NCBI GenBank assembly: GCA_018340375.1
Contig: JAFFJZ010000002.1
Location: 27,422,001-27,486,000 of the forward strand
Length of the DNA stretch: 64,000 nt
Reading direction: 5' to 3'
Source of the DNA: Gonatopus flavifemur
Taxonomy: Eukaryota > Arthropoda > Insecta > Hymenoptera > Dryinidae
Part shown: positions 31,461 through 42,570 of the stretch, in pieces
How the letters are laid out: the number at the start of each line of letters is the position of its first letter
Position numbering within the stretch: the stretch's first letter is position 1
Notes under the pieces: model-generated
What the model saw: the letters and a program-made list of their open reading frames with translations, nothing else
Told to the model about the DNA's origin: nothing
The model's database searches: none
Translations under genes and position numbers: made by a program

Positions 31461-34240
31461 GTCAAGTAATTTAAAAATTTTGAAATATCTTAAACAAGGT
31501 CTGTATCCTGTTAATTTTGACTCAAGATCGATTCGAAGTCGCGTCAATATATTCATACACGCTAGAAACTTGGAAATGAGAATAAATTGAACATAACAAA
31601 AACTCATAAAATATCATATACAAATATCGTTAATTAGTAGAATCAAAGTTATAACAGATCTAAAAACTAATCTTTTCATTCAGACGTTCATGTCTCATAT
31701 ACTTCAGAACCAATCAAACTAAATTCAACTGGCCCCTTGATTCTGATTAGAAACTAGCAATTGGTACTCTAAACATAAACAAAGTTCTGGAATGTCCGCT
31801 AAATGCATAATTGGATGAAAATCGCTTCATTAGGTGGATTCACTCGTTCCGCTACTCGTGTGATGTGCGTCAGCACTTCGTGGTGTAGAACGTTTTCGCC
31901 AGGCTCGTTGGAAATAATTTACTCGTGTAATGAGGCGAATAATGATGACTTGATTTCCCCCAATTTTGTCTTAATATATTTTAATTCTTTTTTCCAACCA
32001 CTTTTGGGTTATTAATCATCCAAATTATTGTATGCAATGTGTAGACGATAAAATTTGCATGTAATTCGCATGTAATCTGAACCGTCGAATAACCACATCT
32101 TACAGGTCATTTAAAAAAAAATTAGGTCCAATTTGTGCATGAATTTGATAACATTTGTTTCGATAAGAATGTGCTATTTCTTACATAATTACACTTTGAA
32201 CTCCAACCTCACGTGTAACATGCTGTTCATTTTTTAAGACATTTTGAATGGATTTTGATTCAGTAAAACCGAATCTTAGATTCCTTGAATGATTATCTGC
32301 GGTCTCTGACCGATTTCGAATAGTGGATGAAAATTTGGGAAGAATTTACTATTCCGTTTTCCAGCTGCATAAAATCTTTCGACCATTTCTTTGGAGTGAA
32401 ATAACGTTTTTCTTGAGGAATATATCATTCTAGCGTTTACAACCATTTATTTATGGAATTCTTAAAAGAAATGATCATGAACAATGTATAAGTTTATACA
32501 TTGTCATACCTGAAGGCAGTCGTGGGATGTGAAGAATGATCCCTCAAAAATTATTCACGTATTTCAGTGAGCAGAACAATTCATTACCTACAGGAACTAC
32601 AAAATGTTCTCAATTCAATTACGAAAAACAATTGAAATCTTGGAAATAAAACAATTCCAAAGTGACTCGACTACGCAAAGAACCGGAAAAGGATGAAAAA
32701 TTGCAATTACAAAAGTAACAAAATACAAGGAGCTTTCAAACTTTACCTCGAAAATGTCTTATGAAATTCATGATGAAACATTGTCCTTCTTGAGAATAAA
32801 ACCTTCTTTTTTGGAAAAATAAATTTGAATAAAGTTATGAAATATTCTCGTAACTTATGGGAATGGATAAAATGTTTATACTGATTCAACTTTGGTGTAA
32901 CATTGCAGAGAGGGGTTTGTAAAAGTTACTTACAATTTGTTGACTGAAATGGATCCCTATCTGCCCACTTAGCACTGCATTTTGCTGAAATATTGAGGTC
33001 ATGTGGGATTATTATATTATTCTTTGTATTCTTAAGCTTTATGGAAATTTTCATGAAGATACCAGTAATGCTGTAATGATATTGCATTTCAACCTATCTT
33101 ATCTGTACGATTCAGCATTATCAGGATTATTATAAAAATTATATAAATTAATCCGAATTATGTATACGAATAATAATTAGGAAATCTATAACCACGCTAC
33201 AAAATACAAGAAAGTGTTTCGTAGATTGTTAAAAATACATTATGCAGGTAAAGTTTAAAGTTTCTCCTCGTATTCTCATGCAAATTCCATAAAATGATTT
33301 CTTAATAGATTCTGGTACATAATTCTTCATAATTCGCATTTAAACCTTCCACTCAGGTGACAATCCACCATGATACAAGATTCTCTTCCTCAGAAGGAAA
33401 ACTATGAAAGTTTTGAAAAGCATTCTCCAACGCCTCGCTACAAATTAAAAATAGAAAAAAATAATTATTTATAAGTCATCTCACGTAAGGGTGCATCGTC
33501 ACGTAAATCATAAATGCCCTTGGTTCTTGCTATTTCGTTATTCTACAGGATATATTTCATTATATTCTTTTTGCTCGTTACTCATATATTATTATTCATA
33601 GAGATGAAGATAAGCAAGAGTTAAACCACGGATATCTACGTGTCACGTTGACAATGTTGAACAGTTCTTGTTTATTTGCCAACATGATGAAAAAGTGCTC
33701 CGCGTATCCACTTTTCGATTTTCTCTAACGTAAAAAGCGCATCGAATTCGTTGGTTTGAACGAAAAATGATAATATGACTTAGATTCGTAACTTTCAAGA
33801 AGGAGTGAGTAATATGAATCTGATAGCTCATTATAAAGTCTATGCAAACGCGATGAATTTTTTATATTGACATGAATGTTTATTGCTTATGTGTCAATTC
33901 AATATACATAACGGAAAGGGGGAGAAGTTCTTTGGGTGAGCCTGGATAAAAGGGAGAGGGTCTCTTGACTCTTCTCATGTGAAGGAATATACATACACTT
34001 TGAAGTAATTCTTGTATAAAATTCAAAAGATTGGGTTCTATTCAGGGAGACCTGGAAGCTCGAGTTGTGTGGAAAGAGAGAAGGTTGGAGAAAGTAAACT
34101 TAGAGGAAGAAAATGAACAGTCGAATTCAAATACATTACACAGAGATAAAAAAATTCATACAATCAGAAACAATGGATGAGGGGACCCGTTTATTCATAA
34201 ATAAATTGCTCATTTGAAGAATGAGCACATGGAACAAAGA
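31461..34240. other. No gene supported; two points of note
   Basis: Largely AT-rich DNA. At 31780-31925 the composition is more balanced and the minus strand reads EPGENVLHHEVLTHITRVAE, then RVNPPNEAIFIQLCI before a stop, but no acceptor is convincing, so no exon is called. At 32481-32504 a perfect short hairpin (ACAATGTATAA against TTATACATTGT) stands alone. Confidence 0.35.
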
Positions 34241-34243
34241 GTA

Positions 34244-34486
34244 CACTGTAAAAAAAATTCCAAAATAACAAGTTTTTTACCAAACATTTTTTGGTAAGTT
34301 CACAAACATAATGCGTGAAATTACGAACAATTTTTGTCGATTGCCAAATCTTTTCTGGGAACTCACGAAAATTGTTTGGAAATTTACAGAAAATTTGTGA
34401 GTTTCCAAACAATTTGGAAATTTACCGATCTGTAAGTTTTTCACCATACTTTTCTGCTTGGGAATTCACGAATATTTTTCACAGTG
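34244..34486. mobile_element. Motif-array MITE (CAAACAATTTGGAAA), CACTGTA/CACTGTG ends, TSD TA
   Basis: It begins CACTGTAAAAAAAATTCC and ends AATATTTTTCACAGTG, flanked by TA (34242-34243 and 34487-34488). The interior repeats ACCAAACATTTTTTGGTAAG, TTACGAACAATTTTTGTC, AATTGTTTGGAAATTTAC and CCAAACAATTTGG. Third member with this motif type; it generates short open frames on both strands. Confidence 0.88.
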
Positions 34487-34789
34487 TATATCTGTCGTAC
34501 ACGATACAATGTGCACGCGGAAAATTTTGTGTACACTGGAAAAAGAACTTAGTTATAGTTACCAAATTGATTTACACTGCAAAAATTGTCGTTGAGGATA
34601 TGTCTCAAAATAAGACAGGATATGTTTGATAATTCAAACCAAACACTTGACTGTTTTAATTGGAAACACCAGTATCTCATTTCGCGACACTGACGTTCAA
34701 ATATCTTTGTTTTCAAAGGAGATGATAGCGTGTGATTTATCACATTTAACTCGAAAAGATGGATTATATTGATGATCTTTGATCACACG

Positions 34790-35167
34790 CAGTGATGCCA
34801 GATTCGAGACCGCTCTCACCCTCTCCATCGACCGCTTCCCCTTTCTCCCACCATGCGGATTAAATTGGGCGAGCGAGAGAGTGATACTTACTCTTTCTCT
34901 CTCGCTCGCCCAATTTGATCCGCATGGTGGGAGAAAGGGGAAGCGGTCGATGGAGGGGTAAGAGCGGTCTCGGTTTCGAATCTGGCACAGTGATGCCAGC
35001 ATTTGGTCGACCGAGTCGATTTTCCCTCTCCATCACATCTGTCTGTATAGAAATTCCACACACACAATCAAACCTCCGACAAAAGAAATTTGATTGTATA
35101 CAGCGTGATGGAGGGGGAAAATCGACTCGGTCGACCAAATGCTGGCATCACTGATCTGGTATCACTG
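34790..35167. mobile_element. hAT-type MITE E1, TSD ATCACACG, interrupted by E2
   Basis: It begins CAGTGATGCCAGATTCGAGA and ends GGTATCACTG. The arms are about 85 bases of near-perfect inverse sequence (GACCGCTTCCCCTTTCTCCC against GGGAGAAAGGGGAAGCGGTC) around a short GTGATACTTACT loop. The right terminus is split by E2 (34988-35153). The exact 8-base TSD ATCACACG lies at 34782-34789 and 35168-35175. GC-rich; the small open frames here exist only because the DNA is palindromic. A second copy of this family is at 38501-38711. Confidence 0.92.
34988..35153. mobile_element. hAT-type MITE E2, nested in E1, TSD ATCTGGYA
   Basis: It begins CAGTGATGCCAGCATTTGGT and ends with the inverse, ATGCTGGCATCACTG. 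The arms are about 60 bases (TCGACCGAGTCGATTTTCCC). The 8-base TSD is ATCTGGCA (34980-34987) and ATCTGGTA (35154-35161), one mismatch; these bases are part of the right terminus of E1. E2 therefore jumped into the end of E1. It shares only the outer 12 bases with E1, as expected for elements moved by the same transposase. Confidence 0.92.
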
Positions 35168-35175
35168 ATCACACG

Positions 35176-35344
35176 CAGTGCTGCCAGAAATGAAGGAGCT
35201 CCAGCGTTTTACCCTCTCCATATACCATTGCAAAGCACGCACGCTATAACTATAGATGTCATATATATAGTTATAGCGTGCGTGCTCTGCGATCGTACAT
35301 GGAGGGGGTAAAACGCTGGAGCTCCTTCATTTCTGGCAGCACTG
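35176..35344. mobile_element. hAT-type MITE E3, TSD ATCACACG shared with E1
   Basis: It begins CAGTGCTGCCAGAAATGAAG and ends with the inverse. The arms cover GAGCTCCAGCGTTTTACCCT, and an inner pair runs ACGCACGCTATAACTATA against TATAGTTATAGCGTGCGTGC. TSD ATCACACG lies on both sides (35168-35175 and 35345-35352). The left copy is also the right TSD of E1, so the region reads TSD-E1-TSD-E3-TSD. Confidence 0.92.
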
Positions 35345-35370
35345 ATCACACGGTTGAGTAGAATCTCGTT

Positions 35371-35804
35371 CCCAAGTAACACAACCCAAGTAGCAGAAGA
35401 GGTTAGAAATGCCAAGAGCGAGTTTGGAAAATCCTACGAACCTCCAAATGAGACTGTTTCGAATAATTATGTGCTATGCACCGCCATAGAATATCTTAAC
35501 GAATTTATCCAAAATAGTCTCATTCGCACATCCCTTTCACATTCATAGAGTCACCATAGCATATTTGAGAAGTTCTTGTGCTACTTGGGAACAGGTTAGG
35601 AATGCTAAGAAGGTTCTTGGAAGTTCTGAGCATGTTTCATGAACATTCTTAGAATCTTCGAATGAGACTGTTTTGGATAAGTATATTCTGTGCACATTCT
35701 CAGAACATATTTTTCGAATTTATCCAAAACAGTCTCATCTGCATATTCTATGCATGATCACGGAATCAACGCAGAATATTTGAAATGTTATTGTGCTACT
35801 TGGG
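35371..35804. mobile_element. CCCAAGTARCACA MITE, outer copy, TSD TT
   Basis: It starts CCCAAGTAACACAA (35371-35384) and resumes at 35592 with CAGGTTAGGAATGCTAAG, ending ATTGTGCTACTTGGG at 35804. TT flanks it (35369-35370 and 35805-35806). The interior holds GAATGAGACTGTTTTGGATA and its inverse, ATCCAAAACAGTCTCAT. A second copy of the same family is inserted 14 bases from its left end. Confidence 0.88.
35385..35589. mobile_element. CCCAAGTARCACA MITE nested in a copy of itself, TSD AA
   Basis: It runs from CCCAAGTAGCAGAAGAGG to TTCTTGTGCTACTTGGG, flanked by AA (35383-35384 and 35590-35591). The interior, with AATGAGACTGTTTCGAATAA and ATCCAAAATAGTCTCATT, matches the outer copy and 15980-16199. 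Removing it and one AA restores an intact outer element. Confidence 0.9.
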
Positions 35805-35899
35805 TTTAGTTTTGTTTCAAAATGGCACAGTATACATTTTGAATACATTGTTCCTGTTTTTCACATTGACGTTGACGTAATAGTAATTCGAGGTTATGT

Positions 35900-36180
35900 T
35901 CCCTGGTAGAGAAATTTTGCTGAAAATCACTAAAGTTTTCAGAGATTTTCATTGAAGAGTTTTTCAGAGGATTTCAGAGGTGTTCATAGTTTCTCAGAAA
36001 GTTTTAGTGATTCTCAGAAAACTCCAGAGTTCTTCAGAGATATTCATAAATATTAGGGAAAATGTACCCAATCAGTGAGAGTTTTTCAAGATTTTTCAGA
36101 GTTTTAAAAAATTTTTATAGGTCTCCAGAGCTTTCCAGTAAGATTCAGAGAAATTTTCAGAGATTTTCAAAGAAACTTTT
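35900..36180. repeat. Motif array TTTTCAGAGATTTTC
   Basis: The words TTTTCAGAGATTTTC, TTTCAGAGGATTTCAGAGG, TTCTCAGAAAG and TTCTTCAGAGATATTC repeat more than a dozen times. The left side starts CCCTGGTAGAGAAATTTTGC, which may be a terminus. No inverse right end or TSD could be fixed. It resembles the other motif-array elements in design. Confidence 0.5.
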
Positions 36181-36335
36181 TTCACCAAAACATTTTTGTT
36201 TGCTAATCAAGCACGTCATGTCTTGAATCAAAACGTGGTTTTGTGTTTTGAATATGATTACAGGGACATTTTGGAATGTTTGAAAAGTCACTACAGAAGT
36301 ATCTGAGAATAAGATATCAGTTTTTGCAGTGTAGT
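36180..36335. mobile_element. Right end of a CAC-type element
   Basis: The terminus CAGTTTTTGCAGTG at about 36320-36333 is followed by TA, as in complete CAC-type elements. Inside it, AAAACATTTTTGTTT, AAAACGTGGTTTTGTG and GGACATTTTGGAATG words recur. A matching left end was not found, so the element is truncated or merges with the array to its left. Confidence 0.4.
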
Positions 36336-36359
36336 TGCCTCGAATATATGATTGGTTTA

Positions 36360-36552
36360 TTCCTATCAAGATTTGGTAACTATTACCAGGATTTGCTGAT
36401 AATAACTAAAGTTTGGTAACTATAACCAAAGACATTAGTTGTGAATCTGTATGTCGGTAATTAAAACTAAATATTTATTCTGCCATATCCAACTAAGAGA
36501 TTTGGTAACTATTACCAAATGCTGGTAACTATAACTAAATCTTTTTCTCAGT
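36360..36552. mobile_element. Motif array TTTGGTAACTATTACCAAA with CAC-type right end
   Basis: TTTGGTAACTATTACCA, TTTGGTAACTATAACCAAA, CGGTAATTAAAACTAAA and GCTGGTAACTATAACTAAA repeat, and the block ends CTTTTTCTCAGTA followed by TA. The unit is itself near-palindromic. The left end is unclear. Confidence 0.5.
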
Positions 36553-36616
36553 ATAGTAATAATTACAATAAATATGTGTTCAATATTACTATGTTTTTGT
36601 AAAGTAGCATCATACT

Positions 36617-36640
36617 GACACAGTGGCGTAACGGAGTGAT
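36617..36640. mobile_element. Possible hAT terminus fragment
   Basis: CAGTGGCGTAACGGAGTG has the CAGTGGCGTA form common at hAT ends. No partner end or TSD found; a solo fragment at best. Confidence 0.3.
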
Positions 36641-36841
36641 TCGGCTCTCAGGGCGAAATTTGCATTTCTTGCACCTCATCAATACATATCAGAGATGGGT
36701 GATCCCGATTCGAACCGCACAAGATCGATTCCTTCCTTCCGATTCTTTGATTCTTTGCATCCATTTTTACGGAAATCGATCTTCTTGTTTCGATTTTTTA
36801 TCCGCTTCATAAATCAGAAAAATTACAATAAGAAATTCATG

Positions 36842-37088
36842 CTCTAAATTTCTTGCAGTGAAAATTCAGTCTCAAACAGTGAAAATACTGCAAATCCAAT
36901 AAGGGTGAGATTCTACTCCTATAAAGAGAGTTTTCACTCCATAAGAGTGAATTTTCACTCTGTTGGAGTGAGAATTCACCCTCAAGGAGTGGAAAGGCAC
37001 TTTTTAGGAGTGGAATCTCACTCTTCCTGGACTTCCTGCAGTATTTTCAATCTTCAAGAGTCAATTTTTCACACCAAGGAATTTAGAG
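36842..37088. mobile_element. Motif-array element GAGTGAAA/TTTCACTC, short copy
   Basis: The left arm CTCTAAATTTCTTGCAGTG, then AACAGTGAAAATACTGC, is inverse to GCAGTATTTTCAATCTTC, then AAGGAATTTAGAG. The interior repeats GAGTGAATTTTCACTC, GTTTTCACTCC, GGAGTGAGAATTCACCC and GGAGTGGAAAGGCAC. A larger member of the same family lies at 56126-56904. TSD uncertain, because the inversion runs into the flanks. Confidence 0.75.
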
Positions 37089-37950
37089 AGTAATTGAATT
37101 CAAATCAAAGACGAAATAAATAAAACAAAAAAAATAGCAAAGTAAAACGAATAAGATTGGAGTAAAATAAAGTAAAATGGAATTAAAAAACCGAAATACG
37201 AGTAGAAAAGTGAAAAGGGTGGAACATAAATAAATGATTGATATCATCATCTTGGGAGTATCAGAATTCTTAAATTCTAAATGTTAAAGAAATGATGCTC
37301 ACTGAATTTGTTTTTGCAAGGGGACCGAATGTTTTCGATAAGCACAAGGACATCCTATTGATATCCAGGTCCTCCACAAAAAACAGAGTGAATAATATGG
37401 CTCTCGCAATTCTAGAGGTGCATTATTTCAATCCCTTGAAGAGTGAATAGCCATTCACCCCTAGAAATTCAGAGATTAGGCGTCGCGCTTTTGACTTGAT
37501 TAACATATCACAGCAAAATGCTGCCGTTCTGCGTTGAGTTATAGTTTCACTCAAGTATGGGAAGACCCACTGGTTCTCGTTACTTCCATAAACATATTTT
37601 AACCGGGTGAGCTTGGGGGGGGGGGGGGTGAATTACTTAGTAGTACTTCACAATAATCTATACAATGACTTCGAGACTAACGACATCCGCGAGACAACGG
37701 GTAATTGCCGCAAACGGGATATGATTACAATGACAGTCTCCACATTTTCACCGAATCGAGTTTCTGGCACAATGGATAATCCCTTGCTGAAATCCCTTGG
37801 TTGGAATCGTAGAACCACTATTATCTTTGTTACGTTCTCATTTACTCGAGAGTGATATGTTACTTGTAATACGGAATAAATGAGTTCCCTATATCCATCA
37901 GGTGTTGGCATCATTTATTTTCCACGTTGAATTTTTTTAATACAAGGGAA
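37089..37950. other. No gene supported; contains a 14-G run
   Basis: A G homopolymer of 14 lies at 37615-37628. Opposite-strand open frames (37607-37914) overlap and are not recognisable. A-rich sequence at 37107-37200. Confidence 0.45.
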
Positions 37951-37953
37951 ATG

Positions 37954-38165
37954 TACACTGAGAGAAATTCAAAAAGTCACATCAACTATTTGAGAACAAC
38001 CATTCACATTCAGTATTCACAATTACATAAATAGTTATAGTAACTTGTTTATAGTAATTAACACTATCTATATAGTTGGATTAACTATAAAAAAAGTTAG
38101 AAAAATTGTAACTGAATAATTATCCTCTCATATAGTTGCCATGACTACAAACAGTAGATAATAGA
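37954..38165. mobile_element. Partial CAC-type element with AACTATTTAGTTATAG motif
   Basis: A left end, TA followed by CACTGAGAGAAATTC, starts at about 37954. Inside, ATAAATAGTTATAGTAACTT, TATATAGTTGGATTAACTAT and CATATAGTTGCCATGACTAC repeat the motif found in 47650-47889. No right terminus is readable. Confidence 0.5.
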
Positions 38166-38452
38166 GCTCACTTCCAATCTTAATATCGGCTTATTTTAAC
38201 ATGCAGTTCATCCTCAGAATCTCAGTTAATTCTCGATTAATTCTCGAAATATAACAGCCCATGTTTTCAGCCCTCTCAGGGTACACTATCGTTATTTGCC
38301 GTTGAGGGTACACTGGGTGTATAATACCAAAACGATTTTCAATTGTTCATATCTCAGAGTAAAAAAATCATACAGCAATATTTTTTTCTTCAAATTGAAC
38401 GTCAAAATCTTAGGAAAACGCCTGTGAAATCCGTGTTTCTCTAACTATAATA

Positions 38453-38866
38453 CACTGAGAGTAAAATTTGGTTCCCGTAACCATGTTTTTGACTTTGACC
38501 CAGTGATGCCAGATTCGAGACCGAGACCGCTCTTACCCTCTCCATCGACCGCTTCCCCTTTCTCCCACCATGCGGAACAAGTTGCGTGAGCGAGAGAGTG
38601 ATAGTCACTCTTTCTCTGTCGTTCACCCGTCTTATTCTGCATGGTGGGAGAAAGGGGAAGCGATCAATGGGGTGAGTAAAAACGGTCTCGGTCTCGAATC
38701 TGGCATCACTGCTTTGACCATGTCATGTAGTTGTCCCAAACAGATTTATTTGATTTTGTTTTGTTTTGTTTTCCTGGTTATCATAATCAAATTCAAAGTC
38801 ACTGTAACCATAAATCCTTTACCATACGAGCATTGTTTTTGTGACAATGTTGCTTTTTTCTCAGTG
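38453..38866. mobile_element. CAC-type element, TSD TA, split by a hAT MITE
   Basis: It begins CACTGAGAGTAAAATTTGGT and ends TTGCTTTTTTCTCAGTG, flanked by TA (38451-38452 and 38867-38868). The motif GGTTCCCGTAACCATG, with TGGTTATCATAATC and GTCACTGTAACCATAAAT, recurs in both orientations. The hAT MITE 38501-38711 sits inside, so this element is the older of the two. Confidence 0.82.
38501..38711. mobile_element. hAT-type MITE E4 (same family as E1), TSD CTTTGACC
   Basis: It begins CAGTGATGCCAGATTCGAGA and ends TCTGGCATCACTG, with an exact 8-base TSD CTTTGACC (38493-38500 and 38712-38719). The arms match E1 at 34790 over most of their length (CTTCCCCTTTCTCCCACCAT). It shows what an uninterrupted E1 looks like. 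Inserted in the CAC-type element 38453-38866. Confidence 0.93.
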
Positions 38867-38868
38867 TA

Positions 38869-39887
38869 CTCTTTTCGATATTTGAAGAAATACAAGAACA
38901 TTTTTGGAAAAATCGTTCTTTTTTCAAACTGTTGTACCTGTACAAAGAAAAAACACATGAATTGAGCTTATAGCTAGTCTCCTGAATGCTGAAATGATGT
39001 ACTTAGAGGCAACCGAGTTTATTTTTCGGTTGGTTTCGAAAAGTATATTTTTTTCGAAGTCAGTGTTTCTCAGAACATGTTTTCGAAGTATGGAGAGTAC
39101 TTTTATCCGGTGTATTGGGTATAAAATCATTTGAAAATGTTTTACAGTTCATTTTACAACTGAGAATAGTAAATTCCAAAATTATCCCTCTTCTGGAGAA
39201 ACAATTGTGACGCTGGTTGTACTTTCGAGCTAGTCTCCATCGTTCTGTACTAACGATAAATTTTGAAAATAACGTTTCACAAATATACCTCAATATCACA
39301 TTAGAACACTATTGCTGTTTATCCTCTACATAAATAAACAGTTGAAACGACAATACAGATGAATTGAAAGAATGTACTCACTCTCAGTTTGTGACACTCA
39401 AGGTACACTAGGTGTAAACTACCCGCAAAAAATTCCCAAACCTTCCTCTTTCTGCAGACGAAGCAGCACTGAGCTGGCTCGCAGGTCTTTTCGAAGTTGT
39501 TCCTGCACAGGATCTCCCCTCCCCCCATAATCAACTTCCCACACCTTCCCTCCCCGAAGACATACGCAAGTATAAGATATCCTACGCCCAGTTCACCCTG
39601 GGAGGGTTAACGGTGAACTCACCATCTTCAGATAGTCTCAGAATGAGCAATATGCGGTTGAACATAATTGTGCATTTACTATGATGAAAGTTTGTTTCCT
39701 CACAAGTTGAATATTCAAGTTTCAGGCAATGAAATAATTCAAGTCGTTGTGATTGAATCATTTATTTTGAAAATGGAAACTCACTTGGATCAGGATTTGT
39801 TTACTTTGTATACAAACTGAAGGTATTCCATTAATGGGTTGATGAAAACAAATGAGCAGAGTTTCACTCCTGTCATTCCACATCCAA
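38869..39887. repeat. Degenerate repeats with GGGTACACTGGGTGTA words; no gene
   Basis: GAGGGTACACTGGGTGTA (38305 region), CAAGGTACACTAGGTGTAAA (39400) and GCCCAGTTCACCCTGGGAGG (39590, inverse-like) suggest an old inverted-repeat element spanning about 38270-39615. CTAGTCTCC recurs at 38975 and 39231. No coding sequence recognised. Confidence 0.35.
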
Positions 39888-39891
39888 TTAA

Positions 39892-40041
39892 CCCTGCTCA
39901 AAAGATCTCATTGAACCGATTGATTCTCATTGATTGCGATGCAGAAAACTGATTCAAACCCAATTTTTGATGGGTTCGAATTGATTTTTTGCATGGGAAT
40001 CAAGGAGACTCAATCGGTTCAATGAGATTCTTTAAACAAAG
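39892..40041. mobile_element. Palindromic MITE beside TTAA, CCCTGCTCAAAAGATC end
   Basis: The left arm CCCTGCTCAAAAGATCTCAT, then GAACCGATTGA, is inverse to TCAATCGGTTCAATGAGATT, then CTTTAAACAAAG. TTAA precedes the left end (39888-39891), as for piggyBac/Kolobok-type insertion; the right flank is eroded. A minimal relative of about 44 bases is at 61746-61789. Confidence 0.65.
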
Positions 40042-42360
40042 AACTCACTGAAACTTTCTGAAAATTATGGAAATATTTATTCCCTCGATCAATAATGAGT
40101 TTTTGTACAATAAAACTCAACAAAGGATAATTCTTTTTGGATTCATTATAGTATATTTCTTGTCGTTTCTTGTCGCTTGCAAGAACCAGAAGAAGAACTG
40201 GAAACTAAATTCGAATTCTTTTTCTCCATTTCTATATTCATGTTACGTAAACTATGTGATTAATATAAACGATCTGCGAATCCATTGTCCCTGCAGATAC
40301 AAGATGTCGATGAATGTAATCGAGAAGAGAGATGTGACACATGTTGAATGAAATTCATGAAAAAAGTTCTCCTCCTGCTCAATCCATTCTTTATTGACAC
40401 ACTCCTTTATATCGCGATACTGGAATCGACGGTTTCAAATCTCAAATACTTTGTGTTATGCACTTGTATACATATTTTTATTGTGGTTCATGTACGATGG
40501 CCAATTCTACAAACCGTGTGTATTGATCTTGTCTGATTGAAGAGAATTCCCACAACGCCAGGAGAACTAGAGGAAATGGAAAAGAATAATAAGAAGAAGA
40601 AAAGTAGAATCTAGGTAAGGAAAATATTCCCTCAAATGTGTTCTTTCGAAGCTCTGAATCTCCTTCGATTGATTTCATTCTACTCTTGTTTGCAACGGCA
40701 ATTGAAAAAAGTACGGTATTTCCCCGTCCATGATACGCGGTCCAGAAAGACGGAGAATATGGAGCATGGAATGTTCTCCAATTGGTAAGCAGATTATATT
40801 CCACTCGTATATCTCGTTCATGTAGGTATCTTTGTGTGTGAAATACCTGAAATTTCAACGGGATCGAAGGCGAAAGGTTGATGTGCTGTAGCATGGGAAA
40901 AGAAGATCTTTCATATATTCATAGAATATCTCTCATGTGTAAAAACTGCATGGCATGCCAATAAAATCGCAGATGGTATAGTTATTTCTGCGTTTCGGAA
41001 AAAATTGGATTCTATTCTAGTTTATTTGTGGACATGTTGACAAAAATTCATTAACTCTCAGTTCGATCAGAATTTTTCCCATGAAATGTATAGAATCTTT
41101 CAACAGAGAAGTGATCAAACTAATTCAGCATGACGCGTGCTGAATGTTCAAAAAGAAATTGAGGATGAAAATAAATTTTTGTGAATACATATTTCATCCG
41201 AAATTCTCATCGAGATTCATGTCGGAGGAAATTCTTTCCTGAAAATATATCCATATTCCGTTACGAGTGGTTGGAATTCTTTTTAGGGAGAGACAGCATT
41301 TGAATTTGATATTAAAAGAGTCGTGGATTTTGCTTTGCGTTTTCAAAAAGGACTTTTGTGACATTGAATCATTTTTGAGCGTTAGAATTTTAGGGTCGGT
41401 TCATCATAATCATTGCCAACTTAACGACGATGATCGTGATCATCATTGGAGTTTGTCACTGTATGATATTTTATAATGAACCTCATCAACTTTATCGTTT
41501 TTATAAATACGAGATGGGAGTTCCTCAAAGTTTTCTATTCTCGACACCCTTTTTCTTCATCCCGCTCCCCATGCCCTGTGGAACGAATGACGGTTTTCTT
41601 GATAAAACGTTATTGCCTCTTTTTCTCTTTGATAAATGACCTTCACGTACAATGTCTGGTAACGCTTTTTTCTCGCCTCTTCATCCTCTCTCCAACTTCA
41701 GAATAAATTGTTATTTTCCCTTTCTTCTATCGATCTTCGACGGATCTATTTCGAAGTGAGAGGTGAATTCGCATGCATTTGGAAAAAAGAATGACTAACT
41801 TAGTATCTGGAGGGAATACAATAATTATCAGATTGATGGAAAATAATTTATTGCACGAATCAAATGATACTCTCAATCAAGATATTGTCAATCATAGAAT
41901 ATTTCGTTCAACACAAAAAAGTAAGCATCAATTTCATACTCCAGTCGTCTGGATAATATGAAACAAAAAATGTATGTTGATTCGGTATTTAACTATTTAG
42001 GAGGTTCGGACGATCATCCTTACGTCAGCAAAAATCGTTTACTTTGAAAACCTGTTCAACAAAATTTAAACTTAAATTATTCTGAGTTTAATTGATATAA
42101 CGATGTGCAAATTCATCTCCAAAGTTTTTGAAAAGAAGTTTCAAAAGAAGTGGATAATGAAATATGACAGTTTGTAGAGTTTCAACATCTGCTTTTTGTC
42201 AAACGACGATTTGTATTGGAGTAATTAAACTAAACACATTTGATGAAAATAATAATCGTTAACAATCTTTTTCATTTTCTCTTCATTATTTCATCATATT
42301 ATTTCATCAGTTTTCCAAATTTTTCATGAACTTGATATTGTAAATGATGTAATAATTGTA
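40042..42360. other. No gene supported
   Basis: The longest open frame is on the minus strand, 40478-40894 (138 codons, starting MLQHINLSPSIPLKFQVFHT). It is near the length chance allows in 128 kb of AT-rich strands and shows no domain, so it is not called. Other short frames at 40067-40536 and 41267-41961 are unrecognisable. Confidence 0.4.
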
Positions 42361-42365
42361 AGAAG

Positions 42366-42570
42366 TACACTGTGAAATAATAATTCTTGAATTATTCCCC
42401 AAAAAATAGTGGTAATAAAGTTCCTACTTGAATGAGGAATTCTCGAACATGATTTAGTAAATTTTTTTCTTATTTTTCAAAAAATGAAATAGTCCCTCAA
42501 AATGGGAAAGAAAATCCCCTATTTTTTTTATGAAAAATTAAATTCCCGCATGATGAGAGGACGAAATTCA
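42366..42570. mobile_element. Possible partial CAC-type element
   Basis: TA followed by CACTGTGAAATAATAATTC looks like a left terminus. GGAATTCTCG, GGGAAAGAAAATCCCC and AATTAAATTCCC words recur. No right terminus found. Confidence 0.3.

Noticed and set aside
32481..32504. Perfect hairpin as a microRNA precursor
   Set aside because: The stem is only about 11 bases, far too short for a pre-miRNA.
34697..35415. Cluster of short frames with similar peptides on both strands
   Set aside because: All lie in hAT MITE palindromes E1-E3; the same peptide appears from both arms.
37615..37628. Run of 14 G as a G-quadruplex element
   Set aside because: A simple homopolymer, more likely slippage or a sequencing-sensitive tract than a regulatory structure; noted only in the region entry.
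40478..40894. 138-codon minus-strand open frame
   Set aside because: This length is within what chance can give for 64 kb in six frames of AT-rich DNA. No domain, no matching splice sites, and overlapping frames on the other strand.
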